DNA of 64,000 nucleotides, from positions 35,326-99,325 of the forward strand of contig NZ_RQVS01000012.1 in assembly GCF_003865375.1 (NCBI RefSeq), read 5' to 3'. This DNA is from Gulosibacter macacae (GTDB lineage Bacteria > Actinomycetota > Actinomycetes > Actinomycetales > Microbacteriaceae). The notes under the pieces are model-generated. The model was not told where the DNA came from and made no database searches. It saw nothing but the letters and a program-made list of their open reading frames with translations. Positions within the stretch are counted from its first letter, which is position 1. The number at the start of each line of letters is the position of its first letter. Shown here in pieces: positions 36,775-46,076 of this stretch. Both the position numbers and the translations under genes were made by a program.

Positions 36775-37446
36775 CTAGGCCGGTTCGCTGGTGAGGATGC
36801 GATGCAACCAAGTTCGTCGGTGCGCCGTGCTCGCGCCATGCTCGCGCAGCGCGTCGCGATGCACCGCTGAACCGTAGCCCTTGTTCGCGGCCCAGCCGTA
36901 AGCGGCCCACTGCGGATGCGCCTCAGCGAGCGCGATCATGCGCGCATCCCGCGCTTCTTTGGCGATGACGGCAGCTGCCGCAACGGCCGCACAGTCCCGG
37001 TCAGCCTTCGGACGCACCGTCACCGCGAGCGGCGACGAGAGACCTGGGGTGAGCCAGTCGTGCGAGCCATCGAGCAGAATCGCCGCCCGCTCAATGTCCA
37101 CTCCGGCCTGCCACAAATCACCGAGCGCACGCACGGCCGCCGCCGCGAGACAGGCGCCAATACCGAGTTCGTCGATCTCGGCTGCTTCGGCATAGCCCAC
37201 CGCTGAGGCGAACGCCCACTGCTGGGCCTCTGGCGCGAGCCGCGCACGCATTTTCGGTGTCAACAGCTTCGAGTCGCGCAACCCCTCGGGATACCCCACA
37301 GCAACTTCATCCACGCGCACCGCGCACACACCCACCGCGACGGGCCCCGCCAGCGCCCCGCGACCCACCTCGTCAATACCGATGACCACAGGAGCGGCGC
37401 GCAAGAGTTCGGCCTCAACTTCGAGGCTCGGAATGATCGGGCTCAC
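36775..37446 (-). CDS. rnhB: ribonuclease HII
   Basis: Removes ribonucleotides and RNA-DNA hybrids from the genome. The catalytic DEDD set is visible: 'VIGIDEVGRGALAGPV' gives Asp and Glu, 'ILLDGSHDWL' the next Asp, and 'VRPKADRDCAAVAAAAVIAK' the last. The GTG at 37446 overlaps the lepB TGA as GTGA and gives 223 residues, close to the family norm; the ATG 15 codons earlier lies inside lepB. Translational coupling probably replaces a Shine-Dalgarno, which is not visible. Confidence 0.96.
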   Translation of the reverse strand: MSPIIPSLEVEAELLRAAPVVIGIDEVGRGALAGPVAVGVCAVRVDEVAVGYPEGLRDSKLLTPKMRARLAPEAQQWAFASAVGYAEAAEIDELGIGACLAAAAVRALGDLWQAGVDIERAAILLDGSHDWLTPGLSSPLAVTVRPKADRDCAAVAAAAVIAKEARDARMIALAEAHPQWAAYGWAANKGYGSAVHRDALREHGASTAHRRTWLHRILTSEPA

Positions 37447-38279
37447 GGCTGCGGTTCGCGCTTCGGCACGGTGGCGAAGGTCTCGGGCCAATTGCCGAGA
37501 ATTTGCAGGCGATCAAGCGGCCAATTGATGAGGAAGGCCCGGCCGACGATGTTCTCGTAGGGCACGAAACCGCCCGTTGGCAGATCCTGGTGGTAGCGCG
37601 AGTCTTCCGAGTTGTAGCGGTTGTCACCCATCACCCACACGGCGTCGCTCGGCACCGTGACGTCGAATTCCATTCCGGATGCGGGCTGATAGGTCGGCAC
37701 GCGCACGTACGGTTCCGAGATCGGCACATCATTGATGAGTAGCTGTCCGACCGCGTTACAGCAGACGATGTGGTCGCCGGGAAGCGCGATGACGCGCTTG
37801 ATGAGATGGTTCGTGGTCTCTTCGGGCTTCAGCCCAATCGTTTCGAGGAAGCCATCACCAATCGCCTGCAACAACGGCTTCTCAACCGGCGGGGCCTGGC
37901 GCAACCACCCACCGGGGTCTTCAAACACGATGACGTCACCGCGTTCAATGTCGACGAGCTGCGGCACGAGCAGGTTCACGAGCACGCGGTCGTCAACGAT
38001 GAGCGTCGGGTTCATCGATGCCGAGGGAATGTAGAACGGCTTCAAGAAGAAGGTCTTGACCACCATCGAGATGACGAGCGCCATGACGGCGATCACGAGC
38101 ACATCGCGCAGCAAACTCGTCAGTGAGTCGCGGCGCACCACGTTGCCCTTAGCATCCAGGCCAATGTGTTCACGCAGGCGGTGACGCGGCTGATGGGAAT
38201 GCCGCCAAGCACCGAGTACGTCGACGTCCTCCGAGGAGTCGCTCGCACCGAGCTCAGGCAGCTCGTAGTCGTCGCGCAC
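37443..38279 (-). CDS. lepB: signal peptidase I
   Basis: Cleaves signal peptides from exported proteins at the outer face of the membrane. A polar N-terminus of 60 residues, one membrane helix ('LVIAVMALVISMVVKTFFL') and the catalytic domain are present. The nucleophile is Ser88 in IPSASMNPTL and the general base Lys161 in KRVIALPGD; the late signature 'MGDNRYNSEDSR' is intact. Length 278. It is followed immediately by rnhB (4-bp overlap) and preceded by rplS with a terminator between. Confidence 0.96.
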   Translation of the reverse strand: MRDDYELPELGASDSSEDVDVLGAWRHSHQPRHRLREHIGLDAKGNVVRRDSLTSLLRDVLVIAVMALVISMVVKTFFLKPFYIPSASMNPTLIVDDRVLVNLLVPQLVDIERGDVIVFEDPGGWLRQAPPVEKPLLQAIGDGFLETIGLKPEETTNHLIKRVIALPGDHIVCCNAVGQLLINDVPISEPYVRVPTYQPASGMEFDVTVPSDAVWVMGDNRYNSEDSRYHQDLPTGGFVPYENIVGRAFLINWPLDRLQILGNWPETFATVPKREPQP

Positions 38280-38329
38280 TCGGTCTCCTCGGTGGTGGTG
38301 GTCTGCGTGAGTCTACTTGGAAAGGAACA

Positions 38330-38352
38330 GCCCCCGTGCGTGGCACGGGGGC
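38330..38352 (-). terminator. intrinsic terminator after rplS
   Basis: GCCCCCGTGC pairs exactly with GCACGGGGGC over a 3-nt loop, and in the minus direction TGTTCCTTTCC follows. It lies just after the rplS stop and before lepB, a strong rho-independent signal. Confidence 0.85.
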
Positions 38353-38373
38353 TGTTGGAAGACTGCGTCGAGA

Positions 38374-38721
38374 TTAGTGCTCGCGCTTCTCCTTGATCTT
38401 CGCGGCCTTACCCGAGCGACCGCGCAGGTAGTAGAGCTTGGCGCGACGCACGTCACCGCGGGTGACGATCTCGATCTTCTCGATGATCGGCGAGTGCACC
38501 GGGAACAGACGCTCGACGCCCACCTGGAAGCTCACCTTGCGAACGGTGAAGGTCTCCGAGACACCAGCGCCCTGGCGGCCGATGACGACGCCCTGGAAGA
38601 TCTGGACACGCGAGCGGTTGCCTTCAACGATGTTCACGTGCACCTTGACGGTGTCACCGGGACGGAAGTCCGGAACATCCTTGAGCGAAGCGGCATCGAT
38701 CTGGTCGATGAGATTGGCCAT
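38374..38721 (-). CDS. rplS: 50S ribosomal protein L19
   Basis: Large-subunit protein at the subunit interface. '[20 protein letters not shown]', '[15 protein letters not shown]' and '[20 protein letters not shown]' are the classic L19 blocks; length 115 is normal. It has its own promoter and a strong terminator, so it is expressed mainly as a single gene ahead of lepB. Confidence 0.98.
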   Translation of the reverse strand: MANLIDQIDAASLKDVPDFRPGDTVKVHVNIVEGNRSRVQIFQGVVIGRQGAGVSETFTVRKVSFQVGVERLFPVHSPIIEKIEIVTRGDVRRAKLYYLRGRSGKAAKIKEKREH

Positions 38722-38835
38722 AGTGGTCAGTCACTCTCTGCGCCGCCACGGGTCGGGCGCAACAAAAGTTGAAGTGAGTGTGCGGTCGCGGCAGAGTGTC
38801 CCCCGTGGCAGAGTCGTGCTGCGGCACAGCGTTCA

Positions 38836-38865
38836 ATCCTGCCACATGCCACGCGCGCCCGGCAA
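38836..38865 (-). promoter_or_regulatory. candidate rplS promoter
   Basis: On the minus strand TTGCCG (-35) and CAGGAT (-10) are 18 nt apart, a usual form for highly expressed actinobacterial genes. The implied leader is a little over 100 nt. Confidence 0.5.
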
Positions 38866-38887
38866 GGGCCAAGCTCCGCGAATTCGA

Positions 38888-39499
38888 CTATTCGTTCCGG
38901 GGACGCGCGGTCCACTCGTCGGCGGGGCCCTCATCCTGCTTCACCACGTCATCAACGATCTCAGCGTCGACGACCGGGCCGCCTCGCTTCACGTCATCGG
39001 GTTGCTCTTGCCACTGCACGCCGGTGTCAATCGTGATGACCTTGCCTGCGTCAGGACCCCAGGCGCGGCCACCAGCCTGGTCGGCACGGTGTTCACGGAT
39101 GCGTTCCGCTCGCGCCTGCATATTGGCTAGGTTTTCGGCCTGCGAAGCGCGGCCAATACGGGCGATGCCGATGGCCCCGACCACGAAGGCGAGCACCTGC
39201 ACGACGCCACCCCAGGGCGCCGGCACCGCAGCTCCGACCGCCCAGAGCACAAAGGTGCCGAGGTACCAGACAGCGTCATCGACGCGGTACTCGTTCGAGA
39301 TGCGCACGCTCGGTCGCAGCCAAAGCATGAGGCCAAGAATGGCCATCTGCAAGAACGACACCGGCACCGCAATGAACAGCGAGAGGAACCCACTGGCTGA
39401 TTGCAGGAAGATGAGCCAGGCGGCAACGGTCCAGGCGCCAACGACAAACGGCGCGGGGATGCGCATCCAATTGAGCAGGCGACGTAGAGCGTTCGGCAT
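38888..39499 (-). CDS. four-helix membrane protein, unknown function
   Basis: A 203-residue protein with four hydrophobic segments ('FVVGAWTVAAWLIFLQ', 'FIAVPVSFLQMAILGLMLWL', 'AVWYLGTFVLWAVGAAVPA', 'VVQVLAFVVGAIGIARI') and a charged cytoplasmic tail of about 80 residues. I do not recognise the family. The ATG chosen is preceded by TAGCGT at 7 nt, a leaderless arrangement; a longer frame would run through the GCS2 ligase gene. It is transcribed toward rplS. Confidence 0.72.
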   Translation of the reverse strand: MPNALRRLLNWMRIPAPFVVGAWTVAAWLIFLQSASGFLSLFIAVPVSFLQMAILGLMLWLRPSVRISNEYRVDDAVWYLGTFVLWAVGAAVPAPWGGVVQVLAFVVGAIGIARIGRASQAENLANMQARAERIREHRADQAGGRAWGPDAGKVITIDTGVQWQEQPDDVKRGGPVVDAEIVDDVVKQDEGPADEWTARPRNE

Positions 39500-39506
39500 G
39501 CCGGTC

Positions 39507-39512
39507 ACGCTA
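39507..39512 (-). promoter_or_regulatory. candidate -10 element of the four-helix membrane protein gene
   Basis: TAGCGT on the minus strand fits TANNNT and lies 7 nt before the ATG; there is no Shine-Dalgarno. The same hexamer and spacing occur at glgE. Confidence 0.45.
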
Positions 39513-39599
39513 CAAAATCTCGCTGAAAAAGTGGCCGCGAACCGGCCAAAGTTCGCCGTGGGCGCAGAGGATTCAGAGGGCGCAGAGGATGCGCTGCCG

Positions 39600-40700
39600 T
39601 TAGCGGAGGAAATCGGCGCGCATGGCGTCGATGAGGCCGTGTCGGCCGGAGGAGCGCATGAGCGCCCGCTGGCGCTCGGCATTCGTGTCATTACCGATCG
39701 CGAGCGCCGAGATGAGCTTTGCTTCGCAATCAAGGTCGCGGGCGATCGGCTGCAACTCGTCGATGCGACGAGCGAGCACCTCGCGACCGTTCTGCACGGC
39801 GCCCTCGGCATCAATGATGAATTGGGTGTTGAGGCCGTACCGGGCCGCACGGAACTTGTTCTCTTGTACCGCCCAATCGGGCAGTCGACGCGCTGGCCAG
39901 CCATTGTCAACGGCGCGCATCGCCTCTTCGGCAACACATTGCGCAAGCGCGGTGACGGCGCCAATCTCAGAGATGGTCGACATTGAGTCGGCGATGCGAA
40001 TCTCGACTGTGCCGAAGCGCGAAGAGGGTCGCACATCCCAGCGCAGTTCACGCTCGTCGACGATCACGCCGGCGTTGATGAGGCCCTCGGTCTTGCGTTC
40101 GATCTCGGCCCAATCCCGGAACGACGGCGGCAGGCCGCCGGTCGGCAATTGCTGAAAGAGCATTGTGCGGTGCGAGACAAAGCCCGTGTCCTGGCCCTCC
40201 CAGAACGGGCTGGATGCCGACAGCGCAAGAAAGAGCGGATAGTCGGCAAGCGCCGCACCAATGACATCCGCGACGTAGTCGGTCGAAGGCAAGCCGACAT
40301 GCACGTGCACGCCCCAGATCGCCAACTGGCGACCCCACTGCTTGGCGCGATCAATGACACGCAAATAGCGCTCATCCGGCACGACGGTCTGCACATGCCA
40401 ATCGGCAAAGGGATGCGTGCCCACACCGATCGCGGCGACGCCCAGAGGATCAGCGGCACGCACGACGGCTTGACGCAATTGCCGCAGCTCTTCGGTGGCG
40501 TCGGCAACGCGATCGTGCACACTCGTCACCAGCTCAATGGTGTTCGTGAGGAACTCCCCCACGACCCGCGGGTCATCGATGGCGCTGACGAGCTCAGCAG
40601 CGCGACCGACGAGATCGCCGCTTGCCGGGTCTACAAGCGCCAACTCCCATTCAACTCCGAGAGTGGCACGCCGGGATTCCGCGAATTCCATACGGCACAT
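39600..40700 (-). CDS. GCS2-family carboxylate-amine ligase (YbdK-like)
   Basis: An ATP-dependent ligase of the glutamate-cysteine ligase 2 family, 366 residues. The hallmark 'SRRATLGVEWELALVD' opens the protein; 'GVGTHPFADWH', 'WGVHVHVGLPS' and 'SRFGTVEIRIADSMST' form the active-site strands. E. coli YbdK shows only weak glutamate-cysteine ligase activity, and microbacteria use mycothiol rather than glutathione, so the true substrate is open. Two ATG codons three residues apart are possible; the upstream one has AAGG 7 nt before it. It is divergent from rpsP. Confidence 0.88.
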   Translation of the reverse strand: MCRMEFAESRRATLGVEWELALVDPASGDLVGRAAELVSAIDDPRVVGEFLTNTIELVTSVHDRVADATEELRQLRQAVVRAADPLGVAAIGVGTHPFADWHVQTVVPDERYLRVIDRAKQWGRQLAIWGVHVHVGLPSTDYVADVIGAALADYPLFLALSASSPFWEGQDTGFVSHRTMLFQQLPTGGLPPSFRDWAEIERKTEGLINAGVIVDERELRWDVRPSSRFGTVEIRIADSMSTISEIGAVTALAQCVAEEAMRAVDNGWPARRLPDWAVQENKFRAARYGLNTQFIIDAEGAVQNGREVLARRIDELQPIARDLDCEAKLISALAIGNDTNAERQRALMRSSGRHGLIDAMRADFLR

Positions 40701-40766
40701 CGTAGAGCCTTGGCCGCGCCGGGCGCCCACTGCGACGCCGCGTATTGGCTGACGGCAGGAATTAGG

Positions 40767-40796
40767 TCGGCAGGCGGCGCGAAAATCTGCAAGAAT
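40767..40796 (+). promoter_or_regulatory. candidate rpsP operon promoter
   Basis: TCGGCA (-35) and AAGAAT (-10, preceded by TGC) are 18 nt apart in the 222-bp gap before rpsP. The implied leader is about 120 nt. The -10 lacks the usual initial T, so confidence is moderate. Confidence 0.4.
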
Positions 40797-40922
40797 GGAC
40801 AGCTGAGTCTGCGCTGGCGACCCTCTCTTCGCATCGCGCAGCAGTCCCGAGCCTTGGCCGAGCGTGCCCCACGCCCTTGGTCGTGAGTTCAGAGCTTTAC
40901 CTTCATTACCTACAGGAGACAC

Positions 40923-41381
40923 GTGTCTGTCAAGATTCGTCTGAAGCGCCTCGGCAAGATCCGGGCGCCGTTCTACCGCATCGTCGTCGCCGATGCTCGC
41001 ACCAAGCGCAACGGTCGCGTTATCGAAGAGATCGGCAAGTACCAGCCGACCCTCAACCCCTCGCTCATCGAGGTTGACTCGGAGCGCGCCCAGTACTGGC
41101 TTTCGGTTGGCGCTCAGCCCACCGAGGCCGTGCTCGCCATCCTCAAGCTGACCGGCGACTGGGGCAAGTTCTCGGGCGAAGGCCCGACCGAGTCGCGCGT
41201 CGAGCAGCCCTCTGCCAAGGAAGAGTTCGTCGCCGACACGGCGAAGAAGCCCGTCCTCAAGCCGAAGACCGAGAAGGCCGCACCGGCTGCCGAAGAGGCG
41301 CCCGCCGCCGACGAGGCTGCTGAGGCTCCGGCTGCTGACGAGGCTGCCGAGACCGCTGACGCCGAGACCACCGAGGCGTAA
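40923..41381 (+). CDS. rpsP: 30S ribosomal protein S16 with acidic C-terminal tail
   Basis: Small-subunit assembly protein. Residues 1-80 are canonical S16 ('[20 protein letters not shown]', '[17 protein letters not shown]'). A tail of about 65 residues rich in Ala, Glu and Asp follows, with repeats of APAADEAAE; the total is 152 residues against about 82 in E. coli. Such tails are seen in many actinobacterial S16 proteins. GGAG stands 5 nt before the GTG start. First gene of rpsP-khpA-rimM-flippase-trmD. Confidence 0.97.
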   Translation: MSVKIRLKRLGKIRAPFYRIVVADARTKRNGRVIEEIGKYQPTLNPSLIEVDSERAQYWLSVGAQPTEAVLAILKLTGDWGKFSGEGPTESRVEQPSAKEEFVADTAKKPVLKPKTEKAAPAAEEAPAADEAAEAPAADEAAETADAETTEA

Positions 41382-41386
41382 GTCAC

Positions 41387-41617
41387 ATGCTCGCGTCCGC
41401 TTTGGAACACATTGTCCGCGGCATCGTCGATCGACCCGACGATGTCCGCGTGGACGCGCGCGATTCCGCACGCGGCGAGGTCCTCGTGGTGCACGTGCAC
41501 TCTGAGGACCTCGGCCGCGTGATCGGTCGACAGGGCCGCACAGCGAAGGCGCTGCGCACCCTCATCCAAGCGCTCGCCGACGATCGCCGCGTCCGCGTTG
41601 ACGTGGCCGACGACTAA
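41387..41617 (+). CDS. khpA: KH-domain RNA-binding protein KhpA
   Basis: A single KH domain of 76 residues; KhpA with KhpB binds RNA and affects cell division and length in Gram-positives. The RNA-contacting loop is 'VIGRQGRTAKALRTL' (GxxG present as GRQG). Its place between rpsP and rimM is conserved. It starts 5 bp after rpsP and ends one base before the rimM start. Confidence 0.95.
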   Translation: MLASALEHIVRGIVDRPDDVRVDARDSARGEVLVVHVHSEDLGRVIGRQGRTAKALRTLIQALADDRRVRVDVADD

Positions 41618-41618
41618 A

Positions 41619-42200
41619 TTGGCGAGCAAGAAGAGCGGTATCACCCAGCTTCGGGTGGGACGACTTGTTAAGGCGCACGGACTCAAGGGCGCCATCAAAC
41701 TCGAGCTCTACACCGACGAGCCCGAACGTCGCTTCGTTCCCGGCGCCGCATTCTCATTGCAGGTGCCGACGACCTCGCCCTGGCACGGCCGCAAGCTCAT
41801 CCTGCGCGAATTGCGCTGGTTCAACGACGTGCCCGTCGGATTCTTCGAAGATGTCGTCGACCGCACCGCCGCCGAGACCCTCGTGCGCGCCATCCTCTGG
41901 GTCGACCAGGATGACGCCGAAGAACTCGACCCCGACACCTGGTACGACCACCAGCTCGTCGGCCTCGCCGTCATGGAAGGCGACCGCAAGCTTGGTGAGG
42001 TCGTCCGCGTCGACCACTTCCCGGCTCAAGACCTCATCGTGGTGAACACCGATCGCGGCGACGTCTATGTGCCATTCGTTAAGGACATCGTGCCCGAGGT
42101 GAACGTCGCCGCGGGTACGATCACGGTGACGCCTCCGGGCGGCCTCTTTGACGACAACGCCGAGATCGCTGACCCGAACTCGAACACAGAACGGGACTGA
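41619..42200 (+). CDS. rimM: ribosome maturation factor RimM
   Basis: Helps process 16S rRNA and assemble the 30S head, binding S19. The N-terminal domain ('LRVGRLVKAHGLKGAIKLEL') and the PRC-barrel with 'DTWYDHQLVGLAVMEG' and 'DVYVPFVKDIVPEVN' are present. The TTG at 41619 is preferred because it starts just after the khpA stop; another TTG seven codons earlier would overlap khpA. Neither has a good Shine-Dalgarno, so translation is probably coupled. Length 193. Confidence 0.94.
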   Translation: MASKKSGITQLRVGRLVKAHGLKGAIKLELYTDEPERRFVPGAAFSLQVPTTSPWHGRKLILRELRWFNDVPVGFFEDVVDRTAAETLVRAILWVDQDDAEELDPDTWYDHQLVGLAVMEGDRKLGEVVRVDHFPAQDLIVVNTDRGDVYVPFVKDIVPEVNVAAGTITVTPPGGLFDDNAEIADPNSNTERD

Positions 42201-42203
42201 TTC

Positions 42204-43613
42204 ATGCGCTGGGTGGCATTCTCGACCATCTTCGCGGGGATCACCGGCTATCTCGTCATCTTTCTCGCTACCTCGACGCTTGGCGCCGAGCGCTTTGACG
42301 GCTTCAACGTTTACTGGGCGCTGTTCTTCGCAATTTCCGGCATCGTGCAGGGAATCATGCACGAGACAACCCGAGGCATCCGCGCCGCATCAGCAGCCGA
42401 CACGACTCGCAAGATCGTCGATGAAAACGACAACGGCATCGACGACGCCGACGAAATCGTCGTGTCCGAAAGCGCGACCGGCACCGCCGTCATCGAGGTG
42501 CTCACCCCCGAAGAAATTGAGGCCGACCGGCGTCGCCAGCTGATGCGCCACGGTTCGCATCGCGTGGATGCGGCAGAGCTCGGCCTGGGTGCACGGCCCC
42601 TCCCCACGGCCGCACTTGTCGGCCTCGTCCTTGGCGCGCTCATGGCCGCGACCTCACCGCTGTGGGGCCCGGTGCTCCTGCCCGAGGGCCAGCAGGTGCT
42701 CGGCACCGTGCTCATTTCGGTATCGACGGCGCTGCTCGCAGTGCAATCGGCCTTTGCGGGCCTGCTTTCCGGCACGGCGCGCTGGCGTTCGTTCGGGATC
42801 CTGCTCACCCTCGAGGCCGCCGCGCGCATCATCGTCGCCGCCATCGCCAGCTTCCTCGGCGACCCCATGGCCGGCTTCATGTACGCGACCGTCGCCGGTG
42901 CCGTGGTCGCGCCGCTCATGCTCCCACTCACGCCGCTCGGCCGCGAGGTCGGGCAGTTGCGTACCGATGTGCCGCTCGGCGCCTTCCTGCGCCGCAGCGC
43001 CAATGCCATGGCGGCAGCTTCTGCGGCAGCCGTGCTCGTTGTGGGCTTCCCGGTGATCCTGCAGGCCACCCGCGCGGGCACCGAGCCGATCGTGCTCTCG
43101 AATCTGCTCCTTGCGGTGTTGCTGACTCGTGCGCCGATTCTCACGCCGATCACCTCATTCCAGAACGCACTTGTCGTGCACTTCGTTGACCGCTTCGACA
43201 AGGGTCGTTTGGCGCTCATTGTGCCGGTGGGCGTCGTGCTCGCTGTTGGTATCGTCGGCGCTCTACTCGCTTGGTTCCTCGGCCCGCCGATCATCGAATT
43301 CATGGGCGAGGGCTTTGCCATGGGCGGCGACGTGCTCGCCTCGCTCACCTTTGCTGCATCCCTTACCGGCGTGCTCTATGTCACGGGTGCCGCGACGCTC
43401 GCGCACGAGGCCCACGGCCACTACGTCGCCGGCTGGTGGATCGCATCCGGCCTCGCCATCGTCATTTTGCTCGCCGTGCCACAGATCGTGCTTGCCACTG
43501 AGCTCGCACTCGTCATCGGCCCGCTGGCCGGTGCGCTCTATCACGCACTTGTCGGGATGCGGTCGCGCCGTCATGCGGTCAATGCCGACACCGCTGTCAC
43601 CGAGGAGGACTAG
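42204..43613 (+). CDS. flippase-like polytopic membrane protein in the rimM-trmD interval
   Basis: A 469-residue protein with about twelve hydrophobic segments that resembles polysaccharide/lipid flippases (Wzx/MurJ-like): '[20 protein letters not shown]' followed by HETTR is a pattern of that group in actinobacteria. The substrate is unknown. Between helices 2 and 3 is an unusual charged loop (about 60-130) containing [12 protein letters not shown] (73-84), which fits a DxNxNGxxDxxE calcium-loop pattern. It starts 3 bp after rimM and ends 5 bp before trmD, so it is embedded in a ribosome/tRNA operon. Confidence 0.8.
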   Translation: MRWVAFSTIFAGITGYLVIFLATSTLGAERFDGFNVYWALFFAISGIVQGIMHETTRGIRAASAADTTRKIVDENDNGIDDADEIVVSESATGTAVIEVLTPEEIEADRRRQLMRHGSHRVDAAELGLGARPLPTAALVGLVLGALMAATSPLWGPVLLPEGQQVLGTVLISVSTALLAVQSAFAGLLSGTARWRSFGILLTLEAAARIIVAAIASFLGDPMAGFMYATVAGAVVAPLMLPLTPLGREVGQLRTDVPLGAFLRRSANAMAAASAAAVLVVGFPVILQATRAGTEPIVLSNLLLAVLLTRAPILTPITSFQNALVVHFVDRFDKGRLALIVPVGVVLAVGIVGALLAWFLGPPIIEFMGEGFAMGGDVLASLTFAASLTGVLYVTGAATLAHEAHGHYVAGWWIASGLAIVILLAVPQIVLATELALVIGPLAGALYHALVGMRSRRHAVNADTAVTEED

Positions 43614-43618
43614 CCGCC

Positions 43619-44326
43619 ATGCGCGTTGATATCGTCACGATCTTTCCGCAGTTCTTCGACATCCTTGACCTGTCGTTGCTCGGCAAAGCGCGCACGCAGG
43701 GGCTGATTGACCTGCGCATCCACGATCTGCGCGATGCCACGCACGACCGGCACCGCACCGTCGACGACACCCCGTACGGCGGTGGCGCGGGCATGGTGAT
43801 GAAGCCTGAGCCCTGGGGCGAGACACTCGATGGCATTCTCGATGAGGCCGCCGAGCCGCCGCTCATTGTCTTCCCCTCCCCCGCCGGTGAGGTGTTTACG
43901 CAGGCGACCGCGCGTCGGTACGCCGAAGAGCCGCACGTGGTGTTCGGATGCGGCCGCTACGAGGGCATTGACCAGCGCGTCTTCGACTGGGCCGCCTCGC
44001 GCGCTCGGGTGGAACTCGTGTCGATTGGTGACTATGTGCTCAATGGTGGCGAGGTCGCGGTCATGGCGATGATCGAGGCGTTTGGACGCCTGGTGCCGGG
44101 CGTCGTCGGCAACCCGGAGTCGCTGGTTGAAGAGTCGCATGAGTCGGGGCTGCTCGAATACCCGAGCTATACGAAGCCGGCAGCCTGGCGGGGCTATGAG
44201 GTGCCCGAGGTGCTGCTTTCGGGCCACCATGCCAAGGTTGCGGCCTGGCGCCACGAGCAGCAGCTTGAGCGCACCGCCCGTGTGCGTCCCGACCTCTACG
44301 AGGCTTGGACCGCCGCGCAGGACTAG
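43619..44326 (+). CDS. trmD: tRNA (guanine-37-N1)-methyltransferase TrmD
   Basis: Methylates G37 of tRNAs reading CNN codons, preventing frameshifts; uses SAM bound in a trefoil knot. '[20 protein letters not shown]', '[19 protein letters not shown]', '[16 protein letters not shown]' and '[15 protein letters not shown]' are all family signatures. Length 235 is typical. A GAGGAGG sequence lies about 10 nt before the ATG. It is the last gene of the rpsP operon, followed by a strong terminator. Confidence 0.98.
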   Translation: MRVDIVTIFPQFFDILDLSLLGKARTQGLIDLRIHDLRDATHDRHRTVDDTPYGGGAGMVMKPEPWGETLDGILDEAAEPPLIVFPSPAGEVFTQATARRYAEEPHVVFGCGRYEGIDQRVFDWAASRARVELVSIGDYVLNGGEVAVMAMIEAFGRLVPGVVGNPESLVEESHESGLLEYPSYTKPAAWRGYEVPEVLLSGHHAKVAAWRHEQQLERTARVRPDLYEAWTAAQD

Positions 44327-44351
44327 CGCCTGCATCCTAGAAGTCATCAAA

Positions 44352-44387
44352 ATCGGCCTATCCCGCAATATTGCGGGATAGGCCGAT
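44352..44387. terminator. bidirectional terminator, trmD / ffh
   Basis: A perfect 36-bp palindrome: ATCGGCCTATCCCGCAAT followed by its exact reverse complement. It lies between convergent stop codons, with AAAA on the left and GATGACAG on the right. It should act in both directions. Confidence 0.85.
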
Positions 44388-44411
44388 CAGGATGACAGTT
44401 AGGGCACGCGC

Positions 44412-45968
44412 CTAGCGCTTGAGGAAGCGTTGTAGCTTCTCAAGCTCTTCCGGTGTCGGCTGCTGACCACCGGCGCCGCCGCCAAATGCACCCGCGCCGA
44501 AGGATGCGCCGCTCGGGGCCTGCGGGGCCGCCGGCTCAATGCTGCGCTTCGCCGGGTTGCCCGAGAACTTCTTCCCCTTGGTCTTCGCCTTCTTACCCGC
44601 ACCACGCGCCGGCGCACCGCCGCCAAGCGGACCCATTCCGGGCATCCCCGGCATTGCCCCGCGCGCCATCGTGCGCATCATCTTTGACATCTGGTCGAAC
44701 TGCTTCACGAGGTTGTTCACCTCGGTCACCGAGGTACCCGAACCGCGGGCAATGCGCGCGCGACGCGAACCGTTGAGCACCTTCGGCATCTCGCGCTCGA
44801 GCGGCGTCATCGACTGAATGATCGCCTCAATGCGCACAAGGCTCGACTCGTCGAAGTCGTCAAGCGCGGCCTTGGCTTCCTTCGTGATGCCCGGCATGAG
44901 GCCGATCATCTTCTTGAAGTTGCCCGCGCGACGCAGCTGCTGCATCTGCTTGAGGAAGTCGTTGAGGGTGAACTGATCCTTGGCGAGCTTCTCGGCTGCC
45001 TCACGGGCCTCTGCTTCATCGAACGCGGCCTGCGCCTGCTCGATAAGCGTGAGCACGTCACCCATATTGAGGATGCGCGACGCCATGCGGTCGGGATGGA
45101 AGACTTCGAAGTCGTCGAGCTTTTCGCCGACCGAGGCGAACATGATCGGCTGGCCGGTGGTCTGCGCCACCGAGAGCGCGGCACCACCGCGGGTGTCGGC
45201 GTCAAGCTTCGTGAGCACCGCACCGGTGAATCCGACGCCGTCGTGGAACGCCTTCGCGGTGGCGACCGCATCCTGACCGATCATCGAGTCGATGACGAAG
45301 AACACCTCGTCGGGGTTCACCGCCGCCTTGATGTCGGCGGCCTGCTTCATCAGCGCTTCATCGACACCGAGTCGACCGGCGGTGTCAACGATGACGATAT
45401 CGTGCTGCTTGTCCCGCGCGATGCGCATTGACTCGCGGGCCACCCGCACCGGGTCGCCGACGCCATTGCCGGGTTCGGGCGAGAACACCGGCACGCCGGC
45501 CTGGTCACCCACGATGCGCAACTGCGTCACCGCATTCGGACGCTGCAGGTCAGCAGCCACGAGCATCGGCGAGTGCTTCTGGCCGACGAACCACTTCGCG
45601 AGCTTGCCGGCGAGGGTCGTCTTACCGGCACCCTGCAGACCAACGAGCATGATGACGGTCGGCGGCTGCTTTGCGAACGCAATTTGCCGCGACTCGGTAC
45701 CGCCGAGGATGCGCACGAGTTCGTCATTGACGATCTGCACGACCTGCTGGGCCGGGTTAAGCGCCCGGTTGACGTCGTCGCTCAGGGCGCGCTCGCGCAC
45801 GTGCGTGACGAAGTCCTTCACCACCGGCAGTGCGACGTCGGCTTCGAGCAGAGCGCGACGAATCTCGCGAACGGTGCCGTCAACATCGGCGGGGGTGAGC
45901 TTGCCCTTCGCGCGCAGGTTGCCGAGCGCTTCGACGAGACGATCAGAGAGGTTCCCGAACATGGCCAT
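44412..45968 (-). CDS. ffh: signal recognition particle protein Ffh (SRP54)
   Basis: GTPase that binds signal sequences and 4.5S RNA and docks with FtsY. The N domain, G domain (G1 LVGLQGAGKTT, 'VDTAGRLGVDEAL', 'TKLDADTRGGAAL') and the Met-rich M domain are present; the tail contains 'GAMPGMPGMGPLGGG' and ends in a 'PTPEELEKLQRFLKR' helix. Length 518 is usual for actinobacteria. A TAGAAT box 9 nt before the ATG suggests an almost leaderless transcript. It converges with trmD. Confidence 0.98.
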   Translation of the reverse strand: MAMFGNLSDRLVEALGNLRAKGKLTPADVDGTVREIRRALLEADVALPVVKDFVTHVRERALSDDVNRALNPAQQVVQIVNDELVRILGGTESRQIAFAKQPPTVIMLVGLQGAGKTTLAGKLAKWFVGQKHSPMLVAADLQRPNAVTQLRIVGDQAGVPVFSPEPGNGVGDPVRVARESMRIARDKQHDIVIVDTAGRLGVDEALMKQAADIKAAVNPDEVFFVIDSMIGQDAVATAKAFHDGVGFTGAVLTKLDADTRGGAALSVAQTTGQPIMFASVGEKLDDFEVFHPDRMASRILNMGDVLTLIEQAQAAFDEAEAREAAEKLAKDQFTLNDFLKQMQQLRRAGNFKKMIGLMPGITKEAKAALDDFDESSLVRIEAIIQSMTPLEREMPKVLNGSRRARIARGSGTSVTEVNNLVKQFDQMSKMMRTMARGAMPGMPGMGPLGGGAPARGAGKKAKTKGKKFSGNPAKRSIEPAAPQAPSGASFGAGAFGGGAGGQQPTPEELEKLQRFLKR

Positions 45969-45977
45969 AATGGGTCG

Positions 45978-45983
45978 ATTCTA
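45978..45983 (-). promoter_or_regulatory. candidate -10 element of ffh
   Basis: TAGAAT on the minus strand, 9 nt before the ATG; no Shine-Dalgarno follows. The same hexamer precedes mnmA at 8 nt. Confidence 0.5.
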
Positions 45984-46076
45984 CCGTCTCGGGCCGTGTC
46001 AGGCCGAACTGCCTGAGCTTCGCAGTTTCGCCACACGCGCACGCTCGATTAGCCCGCGGCCCAAATAGCGAGCACC

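Noticed and set aside
40701..41471. Upstream extension of the GCS2 ligase frame by some 250 codons
   Set aside because: It runs antisense through rpsP and khpA and lacks conservation; the family start motif lies just after the chosen ATG.
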